Source of the DNA: an uncultured Lachnospiraceae bacterium
Lineage (GTDB): Bacteria > Bacillota > Clostridia > Lachnospirales > Lachnospiraceae
Direction: 5' to 3'
Assembly (NCBI GenBank): GCA_947570615.1
Contig: CANOVJ010000010.1
Span: 1 to 64,000 of the forward strand
DNA length: 64,000 nucleotides
Below, piece after piece: positions 52,442 through 62,275 of the stretch (the first letter of the stretch is position 1; each line of letters begins with the position of its first letter). The translations under genes were made by a program, and so were the position numbers. The notes under the pieces were generated by a model that made no database searches, was not told where the DNA came from, and saw only the letters and a list, made by a program, of their open reading frames with translations.

Positions 52442-53758
52442 ATGAGCTTATACAGTGATCTGGCAGAAGGAAAAGAAAAATTATCCCTGGTGGGGCTGGG
52501 CTATGTGGGAATGCCCATTGCGGTGGCGTTCGCCCGTAAGATAAAGGTGGTGGGCTTTGACTTAAACGAGGAGAAGATCGCTCTCTACCGAAACGGCGTG
52601 GATCCCACGAATGAGGTAGGGGACGAGGTTATCAGAAATACCAGGGTGGAGTTTACCGCGGACCCGGCCCGGCTGCGGGAGGCAAAATTCCATATTGTGG
52701 CGGTCCCCACGCCGGTGAACGACGACCATACGCCGGATCTGACTCCGGTGGAGGGCGCCAGCCGGATCCTGGGGCAGAATCTGACCAGGGGATCCGTGGT
52801 GGTGTTTGAGTCCACGGTTTATCCCGGCGTGACGGAGGATATCTGTGTCCCCATTCTGGAAAGGGAATCGGGGCTTACCTGCGGCGTTGACTTTAAGATC
52901 GGTTACTCGCCGGAGCGCATCAATCCCGGCGATAAGGAGCATCGTCTGGAGACGATTGTAAAGATTGTCTCGGGTATGGACGAGGAGACCCTGGATACCA
53001 TTGCCGGCGTGTACGAGATGGTGGTGGAGGCCGGCGTTTACCGGGCCCAGTCCATCAAGGTGGCGGAGGCGGCCAAGGTCATAGAGAACAGTCAGCGGGA
53101 TATCAATATCGCTTTTATGAACGAGCTTTCCATTATATTCAATAAGATGGGGATCGACACCAGGTCCGTGCTGGAGGCGGCGGGGACGAAATGGAATTTC
53201 CTGAAGTTTTACCCCGGGCTGGTGGGAGGCCACTGCATCGGCGTGGACCCCTATTATCTGACCTACAAGGCGGAGGAGCTGGGATACCACTCCCGGATTA
53301 TCCTTGCCGGACGGCGGATCAACGATGATATGGGAAAATATGTGGCGGAGAGTATGGTCAAGAACCTGATCAGAGCGGATATTCCGGTAAAACAGGCCAG
53401 GGTGGCCATTCTTGGCTTTACCTTCAAGGAGAACTGCCCTGACACCAGAAACACAAAGGTGATCGATATCTGCCGGGAACTGGGCGAGTACGGCATCCAT
53501 CCGCTGGTGGTGGATCCGGCGGCGGACGCCCGGGAGGCGCAGCGGCTCTACGGCGTCACCTTTGCGTCCATGGAGGAGGTAAAGGATATGGACGCGGTGA
53601 TTGTGGCTGTGGCCCACGACCAGTTCCTTTCACTGGATAAGGAAAGGGTGGACAGCTTTTACAATCCGTCCCACGAGACAAAGGTGCTCATGGATCTGAA
53701 GGGGGTTTTGGACAGGAACCGGTATCTGACGGAAGATTACATTTACTGGAGACTGTAG
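52442..53758 (+). CDS. UDP-N-acetyl-hexosamine 6-dehydrogenase (WbpO/TviB-like)
   Basis: The 438-residue nucleotide-sugar dehydrogenase has the NAD motif LVGLGYVGMPIAVAFAR near 16, VAVPTPVNDDHTPDL near 87, ESTVYPGVTEDICVP near 122 and the catalytic Cys in GLVGGHCIGVDPYYLTYKA near 265. The pattern is that of WbpO/TviB, which oxidise UDP-GalNAc or UDP-GlcNAc to the uronic acid. Together with the WbpP-like epimerase after it, UDP-GalNAcA is the likely product. Confidence 0.88.
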   Translation: MSLYSDLAEGKEKLSLVGLGYVGMPIAVAFARKIKVVGFDLNEEKIALYRNGVDPTNEVGDEVIRNTRVEFTADPARLREAKFHIVAVPTPVNDDHTPDLTPVEGASRILGQNLTRGSVVVFESTVYPGVTEDICVPILERESGLTCGVDFKIGYSPERINPGDKEHRLETIVKIVSGMDEETLDTIAGVYEMVVEAGVYRAQSIKVAEAAKVIENSQRDINIAFMNELSIIFNKMGIDTRSVLEAAGTKWNFLKFYPGLVGGHCIGVDPYYLTYKAEELGYHSRIILAGRRINDDMGKYVAESMVKNLIRADIPVKQARVAILGFTFKENCPDTRNTKVIDICRELGEYGIHPLVVDPAADAREAQRLYGVTFASMEEVKDMDAVIVAVAHDQFLSLDKERVDSFYNPSHETKVLMDLKGVLDRNRYLTEDYIYWRL

Positions 53759-53841
53759 GCGGATTACAGGGCTGTTTCGTAAGGGAGATTTGCGCTGTCG
53801 CCTGTCCCGGCTGCGGGACGGGGATGGCATTGGAGGAGTGT

Positions 53842-54819
53842 ATGGGATACAGGGAATTAAAATTTGATCAGGATTCGGTCTTTCTGGTGACCGGCGGAGC
53901 GGGATTTATCGGCTCCAATCTGTGCGAGGCGATTCTGGAGATGGGCTGCCGCGTCCGGTGCCTGGACAATCTCTCCACAGGGAAAATGGAGAATATACAG
54001 CCATTTATGGATAACCCCGGGTTTACCTTTCTGAAGGAGGACATCAGGGAGTTGGAGACCTGTAAAAGGGCCGTCGAGGGGGTGGATTATGTACTCAACC
54101 AGGCGGCCTGGGGGAGTGTGCCCAGAAGCATCGAGATGCCTCTTCTCTATGAGGAGATCAATATCCGGGGGACGCTGAACATGATGGAGGCGTCCAGACA
54201 GGGCGGGGTCAGGAAGTTTGTCTATGCGTCCAGCTCCTCCGTGTACGGGGACCATCCGGCGCTCCCCAAGAGGGAGGGGCATGAGGGAAAGGTTCTTTCC
54301 CCCTATGCGCTCACCAAGAGAGTGGACGAGGAGTACGGGAGGCTTTATAAGACGCTGTACGGGCTCGATACCTACGGCATGAGATATTTCAATGTGTTTG
54401 GCAGACGGCAGGATCCGGACGGAGCCTATGCGGCGGTGATTCCCCGGTTTATCAGACAGCTCCTTAAGGGGGAGACGCCCACCATCAACGGGGACGGCAG
54501 ACAGTCCCGGGATTTCACCTACATCGACAATGTGATCGAGGCCAACTTAAAGGCATGCCTTGCGCCCTCCCGGGCTGCGGGGGAAGCCTTCAATATCGGG
54601 GCGGGAGGCAGAGAATACCTGATTGATGTGTACCATGAGCTGTGCAGGGCGCTTGGAAAGGACGTGGAGCCGAATTTCGGGCCGGAGCGGGCCGGAGATA
54701 TCCGGGACTCCAACGCGGATATCAGCAAGGCCAGAGAGCTTCTCGGCTATGACCCGGAGTATGACTTCGCCCGGGGGATCGATCTGGCCATCGACTGGTA
54801 CAGGGAGCATCTGATATAA
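53842..54819 (+). CDS. UDP-N-acetylglucosamine 4-epimerase (WbpP/TviC-like)
   Basis: The protein of 325 residues is an extended SDR with FLVTGGAGFIGSNLCEAIL near 14, YASSSSVYGDHPALPK near 130 and the active-site YALTKRVDEEYG near 155 (YxxxK). The WbpP-type interconverts UDP-GlcNAc/GalNAc or their uronic acids. SD GGAGGAG precedes ATG 53842 (MGYRELKFDQ). A small GC hairpin (53804-53819) lies just upstream. A promoter for the next gene overlaps its stop. Confidence 0.85.
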   Translation: MGYRELKFDQDSVFLVTGGAGFIGSNLCEAILEMGCRVRCLDNLSTGKMENIQPFMDNPGFTFLKEDIRELETCKRAVEGVDYVLNQAAWGSVPRSIEMPLLYEEINIRGTLNMMEASRQGGVRKFVYASSSSVYGDHPALPKREGHEGKVLSPYALTKRVDEEYGRLYKTLYGLDTYGMRYFNVFGRRQDPDGAYAAVIPRFIRQLLKGETPTINGDGRQSRDFTYIDNVIEANLKACLAPSRAAGEAFNIGAGGREYLIDVYHELCRALGKDVEPNFGPERAGDIRDSNADISKARELLGYDPEYDFARGIDLAIDWYREHLI

Positions 54820-54820
54820 T
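54791..54820 (+). promoter_or_regulatory. Extended -10 promoter overlapping the wbpP stop codon
   Basis: TCGACT at 54791-54796 and TATAAT at 54815-54820 are 18 bases apart; TGA precedes the -10. The stop codon TAA (54817-54819) is inside the -10 element. Confidence 0.5.
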
Positions 54821-54912
54821 AACGTATGTGATTTTGATCTGATCCGGGAGCGGAGAGCGGTCTCTCCTGCGACAATCGGTTCCCGGACAAAGGCGCCGCA
54901 AGGGAAAAACGT

Positions 54913-55734
54913 ATGAAAATAGCAGTGAGACTGGATGACATAACACCTGATATGGATTGGGAACGCTTCCTGAAATTTAAGGCGCTTCTGGATCGGTATC
55001 AGGTGAAGCCGCTTATAGGGGTGGTGCCCCAGAACCGGGATCCGGGCCTGGTCAGGAGGGCGGAAACCGACGGGATTATGGCAGGCGAGGGCCCGGGAGA
55101 CGGACGGGATGAGGGCGATGACGGGAGAGCAGGGAAAAGCGGCGCCCATTCGCCGGAGGAATTCTGGGATTATGTAAAGGCCCTTGAAAGGGACGGATGG
55201 GTAATCGCCATGCACGGCTGTTATCACATTTACACGACAGACCGGGGAGGGATCTTTCCTCTTAACAATTTTTCGGAGTTTGCGGGACTGCCTTTTGACC
55301 GGCAGAGGGAGCTGCTGGCGGAGGGAAAGCGGCTTCTGAGAAAGAAGGGGATCGAGACGGATCTTTTCATGGCTCCGGCCCACTCCTATGACAATAATAC
55401 CCTGAGAGCGTTGAAGGAGACGGGTTTTCGCGCCCTGACGGATGGCTTCGGGAGCCGTCCCTATCGCTGGAAGGGACTGGATTTTTATCCGATCTCGTTT
55501 CTGATGCGGGACACTCTGCGCAGGAAGGAAGGGTATTCTGCCATGGTGGTTCACACCAATACCCTTTCGGATGAGGATTTAAGCCGCTGCGAGGCGTATT
55601 TTGAGAGGGAAGGGATTTCCTGGATTTCCTTTGGGGAGTATCTGAGGGCGGACAAAAAAAGGAGGAGCCTTCCGGGAAGATGGAAGGAGTTTCTGATGGC
55701 GAAGGGGAAGTATCTGCTGGTGAAATATCTGTGA
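54913..55734 (+). CDS. DUF2334-type polysaccharide deacetylase
   Basis: The 273-residue protein begins MKIAVRLDDITPDMDWERF, with the Asp pair of the NodB-like fold, then WVIAMHGCYHIYTTD near 100 (metal His) and MAPAHSYDNNTLRAL near 155. Such proteins remove N-acetyl groups from sugars. No signal peptide is visible, so it probably acts in the cytoplasm on a precursor. A Gly/Asp-rich insert lies near 57-80. Confidence 0.8.
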   Translation: MKIAVRLDDITPDMDWERFLKFKALLDRYQVKPLIGVVPQNRDPGLVRRAETDGIMAGEGPGDGRDEGDDGRAGKSGAHSPEEFWDYVKALERDGWVIAMHGCYHIYTTDRGGIFPLNNFSEFAGLPFDRQRELLAEGKRLLRKKGIETDLFMAPAHSYDNNTLRALKETGFRALTDGFGSRPYRWKGLDFYPISFLMRDTLRRKEGYSAMVVHTNTLSDEDLSRCEAYFEREGISWISFGEYLRADKKRRSLPGRWKEFLMAKGKYLLVKYL

Positions 55735-55752
55735 GAGGAGTAAGGATTAAAG

Positions 55753-56904
55753 ATGGCGGAACCGATTCGGGTGCTTCATGTGCTTGGGAATACGCAGCTT
55801 GGCGGTGCGGAGAGCCGTACCATGGATCTCTACCGCCATATGGACAGGGAGCGGGTTCAGTTTGATTTCCTGGTCCATACGGATCAGGAAGGATATTTTG
55901 ACCGGGAGATCACAGAGCTGGGAGGGCGGATTTTCAGGATTCCCCGTTTCAGAATGTACAACTATCCCGCTTATCGCAGAGCTCTCCGGGCGTTTTTCAG
56001 AGAGCACCACGAGTTTGCAGCGGTACAGGGCCACATTACCAGCACAGCCGCCATCTATCTGCCCCTTGCAGGGCGGGCGGGGGTGCCTGTCACCATCGCA
56101 CATGCCAGAAGCGCCGGGGTGGATCGGGGGCTTAAGGGAACCCTCACAAGGATTCTCAGACGGAATCTCTCAAAAAAAACGGACGTTATGTTCTGCTGCT
56201 CGCGGATTGCCGGGCTCTCCGTGTTCGGCAGGCGGGCGGTGGAGGAGGGAAAAACCATCTTTATCCCCAACGCCATAGACTGTCAGGCCTTTGATTATCG
56301 GCCTGCCGTGAGAGAGAACATCAGACGGGAGCTGGGAATCCAGGATAAATACGTGATCGGCCATGTGGGAAGCTTTCGCTATGCCAAGAACCATGCGTAT
56401 CTGCTCCGGATTTTCGCCGCGCTTTCGGATCCTGCCGGGAAGGGGGAGAACCGGGAGCAGAGCGGAGGAAAGGACTGTGTCCTTCTCCTTCTGGGAGAGG
56501 GCGCGGGGATGCCCCAGGCCAGAGCGCTTGCCGCAGAGCTGGGGATTGAGGAGCAGGTTTATTTCCTGGGAAACCGCACCAACGTGAACGATTATTATCA
56601 GGCCATGGATTACTTTGTGTATCCTTCCAGGTTTGAGGGGCTGCCGGGAGCGGTGGTGGAGGCCCAGACTGCCGGGCTTAAGTGCCTGATAGCGGACGCC
56701 ATCTGCGAGGAGGTGGCGGTGACGGAGCTGGTGGAAACCATGAGTATAGAGGAGGACCCCGCCGTGTGGGCCAGGCGGATCAGAGCCACACAGGCATACG
56801 GGCGAAGAGGATATGTGGAGGAGATGAAAAGGGCGGGGTTTGATGTGGCCGCGCAGGCGGAGCGGATGATGCGCTTTTATGAGAGAGGGGGATGGGATGG
56901 CTGA
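55753..56904 (+). CDS. Glycosyltransferase family 4
   Basis: The 383-residue GT-B enzyme starts IRVLHVLGNTQLGGAESRT, with the acceptor-side glycine loop, and has IGHVGSFRYAKNHAYLL near 205 and the donor motif VYPSRFEGLPGAVVEAQTAG near 295. A short polar insert (DPAGKGENREQSGGKD) lies near 230. It resembles EpsF-type transferases. It is 18 bases after the deacetylase gene. Confidence 0.85.
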   Translation: MAEPIRVLHVLGNTQLGGAESRTMDLYRHMDRERVQFDFLVHTDQEGYFDREITELGGRIFRIPRFRMYNYPAYRRALRAFFREHHEFAAVQGHITSTAAIYLPLAGRAGVPVTIAHARSAGVDRGLKGTLTRILRRNLSKKTDVMFCCSRIAGLSVFGRRAVEEGKTIFIPNAIDCQAFDYRPAVRENIRRELGIQDKYVIGHVGSFRYAKNHAYLLRIFAALSDPAGKGENREQSGGKDCVLLLLGEGAGMPQARALAAELGIEEQVYFLGNRTNVNDYYQAMDYFVYPSRFEGLPGAVVEAQTAGLKCLIADAICEEVAVTELVETMSIEEDPAVWARRIRATQAYGRRGYVEEMKRAGFDVAAQAERMMRFYERGGWDG

Positions 56905-58096
56905 TGAGAAGAAAATTATGCTGATCTCGCCCATGCTTCATCAGGGAGGCTTCGAGAGAGTCTGTGTTCTGACGGCCAGGATGCTCGCCGGGACGCATAA
57001 GGTTGTCATCGTCGTTTTCTCCCTGGAGGATGTCGCCTTTGATATCTCGGGTCTGGAGGTAATGGATCTGGGGCTGGGGGTGCGCAGAGGCAGGAGCGGA
57101 AAGCTTATCAATGTATTCAGGCGGAGCCTGCGGCTTGGCAGACTGCAGAAAAGACTGGGGATCGACGTCTCCTACAGCTTTGGCATGACTGCCAATATTG
57201 CAAACGCTCTGAGCTTCGGCGCCAGGAAGAAAATCGCATCCTGTCATTCCTTTGAGGAGATAAAAAACGGGCTTTATATGAAGCTGATCGGCCGTTTTAC
57301 GGACCGGGTGCTGTGCTGCTCGGAAAAAATGGCGGATCTGGTCAGGAGCGAGTACGGCTTCTGTAATGTCAGGGCCCTGTGGAATCCCTGTGACATGTCA
57401 GGGCTTCTGGAACAGAGCGCGGAGCGGGCGGATGAGGATATTCTCTTTTTCAGGACGGGCGCGCGCGTGCTGGTGTCCATGGGCAGAGAGGACGACGTGA
57501 AGGGCTTCTGGCATCTGATCAGGATATTCAGAAGGATAAACGAGGAGGAGGCGGATACCAGGCTGGCCATTATCGGGGACGGGGAATTTAAAGAATATAA
57601 AGACCTGGCGGGAAAACTGGGGCTGGAGGAGAATGTACTTTTTACAGGGCTTAAGAAAAATCCCTTTCCCTATTTGAAGGAAAGCGATATCTATGTTCTG
57701 ACCTCCTTAAGCGAGGGTCTTCCCAACGCGCTGGTGGAAGCGCTTTCCCTTTCTCTGCCGGTGGTATCGACAAACTGTATGTCCGGCCCGGCAGAGATCC
57801 TGCACAGGGATTTCCGGGCTGCCCAGGACCAGAAGGAGGTCTTTAAGGCGGATTATGGAATACTCTGCCCGGTACTCTCCGGGCAGAAGGACTTTTCCGT
57901 GAGCTGGGAGGAGGAAAGCGCCGGCAGGAGGATCAGGCTGGAGGAGACGGAGCAGAAGTTTGCCGGTGCAGTTCTGGAATTGCTTCGGGACAGGGAGCTT
58001 TATGAAATGTATCGGAGCAGGGCGGCTGCAAGGGCAGGGGATTTTTCAACGGCCGGCTATATGGAAGGCCTGGTTTCCTGCATGAGGGAAATATAG
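56897..58096 (+). CDS. Glycosyltransferase family 4
   Basis: The 399-residue enzyme starts MADEKKIMLISPMLHQGGFE, then has VSMGREDDVKGFWHLIRIF near 200 and YVLTSLSEGLPNALVEAL near 285, the GT4 donor site. Its start overlaps the preceding gene by eight bases, with SD AGAGGGGG at 56884-56891. Sugar specificity is unknown. Confidence 0.85.
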   Translation: MADEKKIMLISPMLHQGGFERVCVLTARMLAGTHKVVIVVFSLEDVAFDISGLEVMDLGLGVRRGRSGKLINVFRRSLRLGRLQKRLGIDVSYSFGMTANIANALSFGARKKIASCHSFEEIKNGLYMKLIGRFTDRVLCCSEKMADLVRSEYGFCNVRALWNPCDMSGLLEQSAERADEDILFFRTGARVLVSMGREDDVKGFWHLIRIFRRINEEEADTRLAIIGDGEFKEYKDLAGKLGLEENVLFTGLKKNPFPYLKESDIYVLTSLSEGLPNALVEALSLSLPVVSTNCMSGPAEILHRDFRAAQDQKEVFKADYGILCPVLSGQKDFSVSWEEESAGRRIRLEETEQKFAGAVLELLRDRELYEMYRSRAAARAGDFSTAGYMEGLVSCMREI

Positions 58097-58099
58097 ATT

Positions 58100-60007
58100 A
58101 TGTGCGGAATATGTGGTTTTTTCACGAGAGAGAGGGTAACGGCGGATCAGCTTACCCGGATGAACAATACAATGTATCACCGGGGGCCGGATGACTGCGG
58201 GGTCGAGCTGTATCCTGCGGGAGAGGGATATACGGTGGGACTGGCCCAGAGGCGTCTTTCCATAATGGATTTATCGTCCCTGGGACATCAGCCCATGCAT
58301 TCGGCGGACGGCAGGCTGAGTATTGTATATAATGGAGAGATTTACAATTTTCAGAAGCTTAAGAAGGAGCTGTCGGATTATCCCTTTGTCTCTTCCTGCG
58401 ATACGGAAGTGATTCTGGCGGCCTTTTTGAAGTGGGGAGCGGGATGCGTTGACAGACTCAACGGCATGTTTGCCATGGCACTTTTTGACAGAGAGACGAA
58501 AGAGCTGTATCTTGTGCGTGACAGAATTGGGAAGAAGCCTCTGTATTACTGGCTGGAGAAGGGGAATCTTGTATTTGCGTCGGAGCTGAAGCCGATACTG
58601 GAATATCCGGGATTTTCGGCGGAAATCAGCAGGGAAGTGATCCCGCGGTTTCTATATCAGCAGTATATCTGTGAGCCGGATACCATCTTCAGAAATGTGA
58701 GAAAGGTGCGTCCGGGAGAAATCGTCCGCTTTGCGCCTGACGGCGTAAAACAGTGGAAATACTGGGATTTAAAACAGGTTTACCAGGAAAAGAAGAGGGA
58801 GCCTGTAAAGGATTACCCTACGGCGAAGCAGGAGCTGAAGGGCAGGCTCCTGGCAGCCGTGGAGGAGAGACTGGTCGCGGACGTTCCGACGGGAACCTTC
58901 TTAAGCGGAGGGTACGATTCCTCCCTGGTGACGGCCATTGCACAGTCGGTAAGCGAAGCGCCTGTAAAGACCTTCTCCATAGGATTTTATGAGGAGCAAT
59001 ATAACGAAGCCGGATACGCGAAGGAGGTAGCGGAGTATCTGGGGTGCGATCACACGGAACTGTATATGGGGGAAAAGGATATGTTTTCTCTTATAGACAG
59101 CATCCCCCGATATTTTGACGAGCCCTTCGCGGACAGCTCCCAGATTCCCTCCATGCTGGTCTCCATGCTGGCCGGAAAAAAGGTCACGGTGGCCCTGTCG
59201 GGAGATGGGGGAGACGAACTTTTCTGTGGATATAACGTATATGACAGAGTGCGTCAGGCCCAGATGCTTGACGGGTTTGGCGCCGCGGTGAAGCTGGCGG
59301 GAGATTTTTTCCATATAACGGACAGGCTTCCGTTTAAGGTCCGGGTAATTGCGGAAAATCGCGACCGGGAGACGAAGACACAGTTTACAGCCGGCAAAAC
59401 CGGACGGATTGCCAGGCAGATGGTAAAAAACGAGGGGGAGGCGCTTCCCTGTTATTATGATTTTGAGACATCCTATGGAGAGAAAAACTGGCAGGAGCGG
59501 CGGATGCTGCTGGACATGGACACATACCTGCCGGGAGATATACTCTGTAAGGTGGACCGTGCTTCCATGCGCTATTCCCTGGAGGCGAGATGTCCCATAC
59601 TGGATAAGAATGTGATTGAATACGCCTTCTCGCTGCCGCATGAGTTTAAGTACAGACGGGGAGACAAAAAAAGGATCCTGAAGGATATCACCCGCGACTT
59701 TATTCCCTCAGAACTGCTGGAGAGGCCCAAGACAGGCTTTGGCGTGCCGCTCGATAAATGGATACGGGGGGCATTGAGGAATCAGGTGATGGAATATGCA
59801 CAGGAGGATTTTCTGCGCAGGCAGGGGATATTCCAGCCTGAATATATGCGACGCTTCCTGGAGGATTATATGAAAAAGGGAGACGGCGGATCGGGCAGCG
59901 GCACGAACTATTCGAGAATAATATGGGCCTTTTTCATGTTTCAGAAATGGTATGAAATGTATGCAGGTGAAAAAATTGGGAAAGAAAAAGATATTGTTTC
60001 ATATTAA
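58100..60007 (+). CDS. AsnB-type glutamine-dependent amidotransferase
   Basis: The 635-residue protein has the class-II glutaminase domain with catalytic Cys2 (MCGICGFF), YHRGPDDCG and VYNGEIYNF, and the C-terminal synthetase domain with the PP-loop FLSGGYDSSLVTA near 272 and SGDGGDELFCGYN near 370. In glycan loci such proteins (WbpS, WbtH) amidate uronic acids rather than aspartate; the WbpO/WbpP genes upstream would supply that uronic acid. It starts three bases after the preceding gene and overlaps the next glycosyltransferase gene. Confidence 0.85.
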   Translation: MCGICGFFTRERVTADQLTRMNNTMYHRGPDDCGVELYPAGEGYTVGLAQRRLSIMDLSSLGHQPMHSADGRLSIVYNGEIYNFQKLKKELSDYPFVSSCDTEVILAAFLKWGAGCVDRLNGMFAMALFDRETKELYLVRDRIGKKPLYYWLEKGNLVFASELKPILEYPGFSAEISREVIPRFLYQQYICEPDTIFRNVRKVRPGEIVRFAPDGVKQWKYWDLKQVYQEKKREPVKDYPTAKQELKGRLLAAVEERLVADVPTGTFLSGGYDSSLVTAIAQSVSEAPVKTFSIGFYEEQYNEAGYAKEVAEYLGCDHTELYMGEKDMFSLIDSIPRYFDEPFADSSQIPSMLVSMLAGKKVTVALSGDGGDELFCGYNVYDRVRQAQMLDGFGAAVKLAGDFFHITDRLPFKVRVIAENRDRETKTQFTAGKTGRIARQMVKNEGEALPCYYDFETSYGEKNWQERRMLLDMDTYLPGDILCKVDRASMRYSLEARCPILDKNVIEYAFSLPHEFKYRRGDKKRILKDITRDFIPSELLERPKTGFGVPLDKWIRGALRNQVMEYAQEDFLRRQGIFQPEYMRRFLEDYMKKGDGGSGSGTNYSRIIWAFFMFQKWYEMYAGEKIGKEKDIVSY

Positions 60008-61109
60008 CAGCTTGGGAAAAGGCGGTGCAGAGCGTGTGGTCACAGTGCTGTCCGGCTGTTTTGCCCGGGATGAATACGAGGTGGTCCTCGTCACGCTCTG
60101 GCGGGCCGGGGAGGAATACGAGCTCCCGGAGAGGGTGAGGAGAATTAATCTGGGGGATCTGCAGGAGCGCGGAGAGGGAAACGGAAAAGTGCTTGCGCTC
60201 AGAAGGCTGATGGATCTGAGAAGAACAATGAAGCGGGAGAGGCCGGACATTGTCATTTCCTTTTGTGTAAAGGCCAACTTCCGGAGCGCATACTGCATGG
60301 CCGGAATGAAGACGCCGCTGCTGGTCTCTGTGCGCAATAATCCGTGGCAGGACTATGCATGCCACAGGGCGTCCACAAGATGGATGGAGAAAAAGGCGGC
60401 CGGATGTGTGTTCCAGACGCAGGAGGCGAAAGCGTTTTTCAGTACGCCCTTTCAGAGGCGCTCCCGCATTATATGGAATCCGGTGGACGAAAAATATCTT
60501 TTGGACGTGCCCGCAAAAGAGAGCGCCGGCGGAAATGGCGTAAGAAGCAATCGGGTCGTGACGGTGGGGCGAATCTCCCGTCAGAAAAACCAGATGCTTC
60601 TGCTTAAGGCCTTTCACAGAATAAGGGAGCAGTTTCCGGATATAACAATACAGATCTACGGGGAGGAAGGAGAGCGGGGGGTAAAGGAGGCGATGGAAGC
60701 GTACATTCTGGAACATAAAATGGAAGACCAGGTGGCCTTCATGGGGCATTGCAGCAGCCTTGAAAAGGAGATCGCCGATGCGGATCTGTTTGTACTGCCC
60801 TCCGATTATGAGGGAATGCCCAATGCTCTGATTGAAGCGATGGTGCTGGGGCTTCCCGTCATTGCCACAGACTGTCCATGCGGGGGGGCTTCCGCGCTGA
60901 TTGAGGACGGGATTTCCGGTTTTCTGGTGCCGGTGGGGGATGACAAAAGGCTGGCGGAGAGGATGGAAAGGCTTCTCACAGACCCGGAGCTGGCCAGGCA
61001 GATGGCCGGAGCGGCCGAAGAAGTGGCGCAGAGGGTGAGTCCCCAGAGGATTTACGGGGAATGGAGGGAATATGTGGAAGAACTCGTAAGACATCCAATG
61101 TCACGGTAA
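59961..61109 (+). CDS. Glycosyltransferase family 4
   Basis: The protein of about 382 residues has ILFHINSLGKGGAERVVTVL near the start, VVTVGRISRQKNQMLLLKAF near 195 and FVLPSDYEGMPNALIEAM near 275, the GT4 pattern. Start is uncertain: ATG 59952 or 59961 lack a clear SD, while TTG 59976 is well spaced from AGGTG. In all cases it overlaps the amidotransferase gene. Confidence 0.82.
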   Translation: MQVKKLGKKKILFHINSLGKGGAERVVTVLSGCFARDEYEVVLVTLWRAGEEYELPERVRRINLGDLQERGEGNGKVLALRRLMDLRRTMKRERPDIVISFCVKANFRSAYCMAGMKTPLLVSVRNNPWQDYACHRASTRWMEKKAAGCVFQTQEAKAFFSTPFQRRSRIIWNPVDEKYLLDVPAKESAGGNGVRSNRVVTVGRISRQKNQMLLLKAFHRIREQFPDITIQIYGEEGERGVKEAMEAYILEHKMEDQVAFMGHCSSLEKEIADADLFVLPSDYEGMPNALIEAMVLGLPVIATDCPCGGASALIEDGISGFLVPVGDDKRLAERMERLLTDPELARQMAGAAEEVAQRVSPQRIYGEWREYVEELVRHPMSR

Positions 61110-61122
61110 AAAGGGAATGATT

Positions 61123-62217
61123 ATGGAGAAAAGGGTTGCGCTGTATATCAGCAGTCTGCGAAGGGGCGGCGCGGAAAGGGTGATTGCAAATCTGGCCGGG
61201 TATCTTCACCGGAGCGGCTGGCGTGTATCGGTAATCACCACAGCCAGAGCGGAGCATGAATATGAGGTGGAGAAGGGAATCGTCAGAAGAATATCGGAGC
61301 CCTCCCCGGAGAAACTGGAAGGAGGCCGGATTCACAATTTTGTGGCCCGGTTTTGTTCTCTGAGGGCCATATGGAAACAGGAGAGGCCGGATGTGATCCT
61401 GTCCTTCATTGGCAAAAACAATATGATGGCGATTCTTACCTCCTGCGGACTTCATATTCCGGTAGCGGTTTCGGTGAGGGGCGAGCCCACGCAGGAGTAT
61501 TACAACCGATGGATGCAATTTGCGGCCAGACATATGTTTTTGCTGGCAGACGGCGTTATATTGCAGACGCGCAGATGCCGCTCCTTCTTTCCGAAAGGAG
61601 TCCGAAAAAAAACAGTGATACTGAGAAACCCTGTACATCCGCTTTTTTTCAGGAAGCGGTATGAGGGAGAACGGGAAAAGGTAATCGTGTCGGTGGGCAG
61701 AGCGGATGAGAACAAGAATCACGGGATGCTGGTCAGAGCATTTGCCGGTCTGGCGGAATCATTTCCCGAATACAGACTGATTATCTACGGAGAGGGGGAG
61801 AAACGCGCAGACCTGCAGGCGCTCTCGGAGCAGATGGGACTGGAAAAAAGAATCTCTCTTCCGGGAAATGTAGAAAATATAGCGGATGTTATTTACAGAG
61901 CCCGCGTCTTCGTGCTTCCCTCCAACACGGAAGGGATGCCCAACACCCTGATCGAGGCCATGCTGATGGGACTTACGGTCATCTCCACGAACTGTCCCTG
62001 CGGCGGCCCTGCGGAGCTGATCGAGCACGGGGTGAACGGGCTGCTGACGCCGGTGGGGGATGTGGAAGGGATGAAGGCATGTCTGGAGCTTGTGCTTGGA
62101 AATCCGGAGCTGGCGGATGAAATGGGAAGAAATGCGGCGAAGATCAGCGAGGACTACAGGGCGGAGGCGGTATATGGAAGCTGGGAGAGATATCTGGAAG
62201 GACTGATAAGAAAATAA
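61123..62217 (+). CDS. Glycosyltransferase family 4
   Basis: The 364-residue enzyme starts MEKRVALYISSLRRGGAERV, with KVIVSVGRADENKNHGMLV near 185 and VFVLPSNTEGMPNTLIEAML near 265. It is a close relative of the preceding enzyme (same GGAERV and SEGMPN-type motifs and CPCGG after them), so the two probably arose by duplication and then add similar residues in the same glycan. SD AAGGGA precedes ATG 61123. Confidence 0.85.
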   Translation: MEKRVALYISSLRRGGAERVIANLAGYLHRSGWRVSVITTARAEHEYEVEKGIVRRISEPSPEKLEGGRIHNFVARFCSLRAIWKQERPDVILSFIGKNNMMAILTSCGLHIPVAVSVRGEPTQEYYNRWMQFAARHMFLLADGVILQTRRCRSFFPKGVRKKTVILRNPVHPLFFRKRYEGEREKVIVSVGRADENKNHGMLVRAFAGLAESFPEYRLIIYGEGEKRADLQALSEQMGLEKRISLPGNVENIADVIYRARVFVLPSNTEGMPNTLIEAMLMGLTVISTNCPCGGPAELIEHGVNGLLTPVGDVEGMKACLELVLGNPELADEMGRNAAKISEDYRAEAVYGSWERYLEGLIRK

Positions 62218-62275
62218 CATATGTTTTTCTTTCGGCAGACCAGAAAAGAACGCAGAAAAACAGGGAGCAGGAGAT

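Noticed and set aside
53804-53819. GC hairpin before the wbpP-like gene
   Set aside because: Six-base stem without T-run; too weak to call a terminator.
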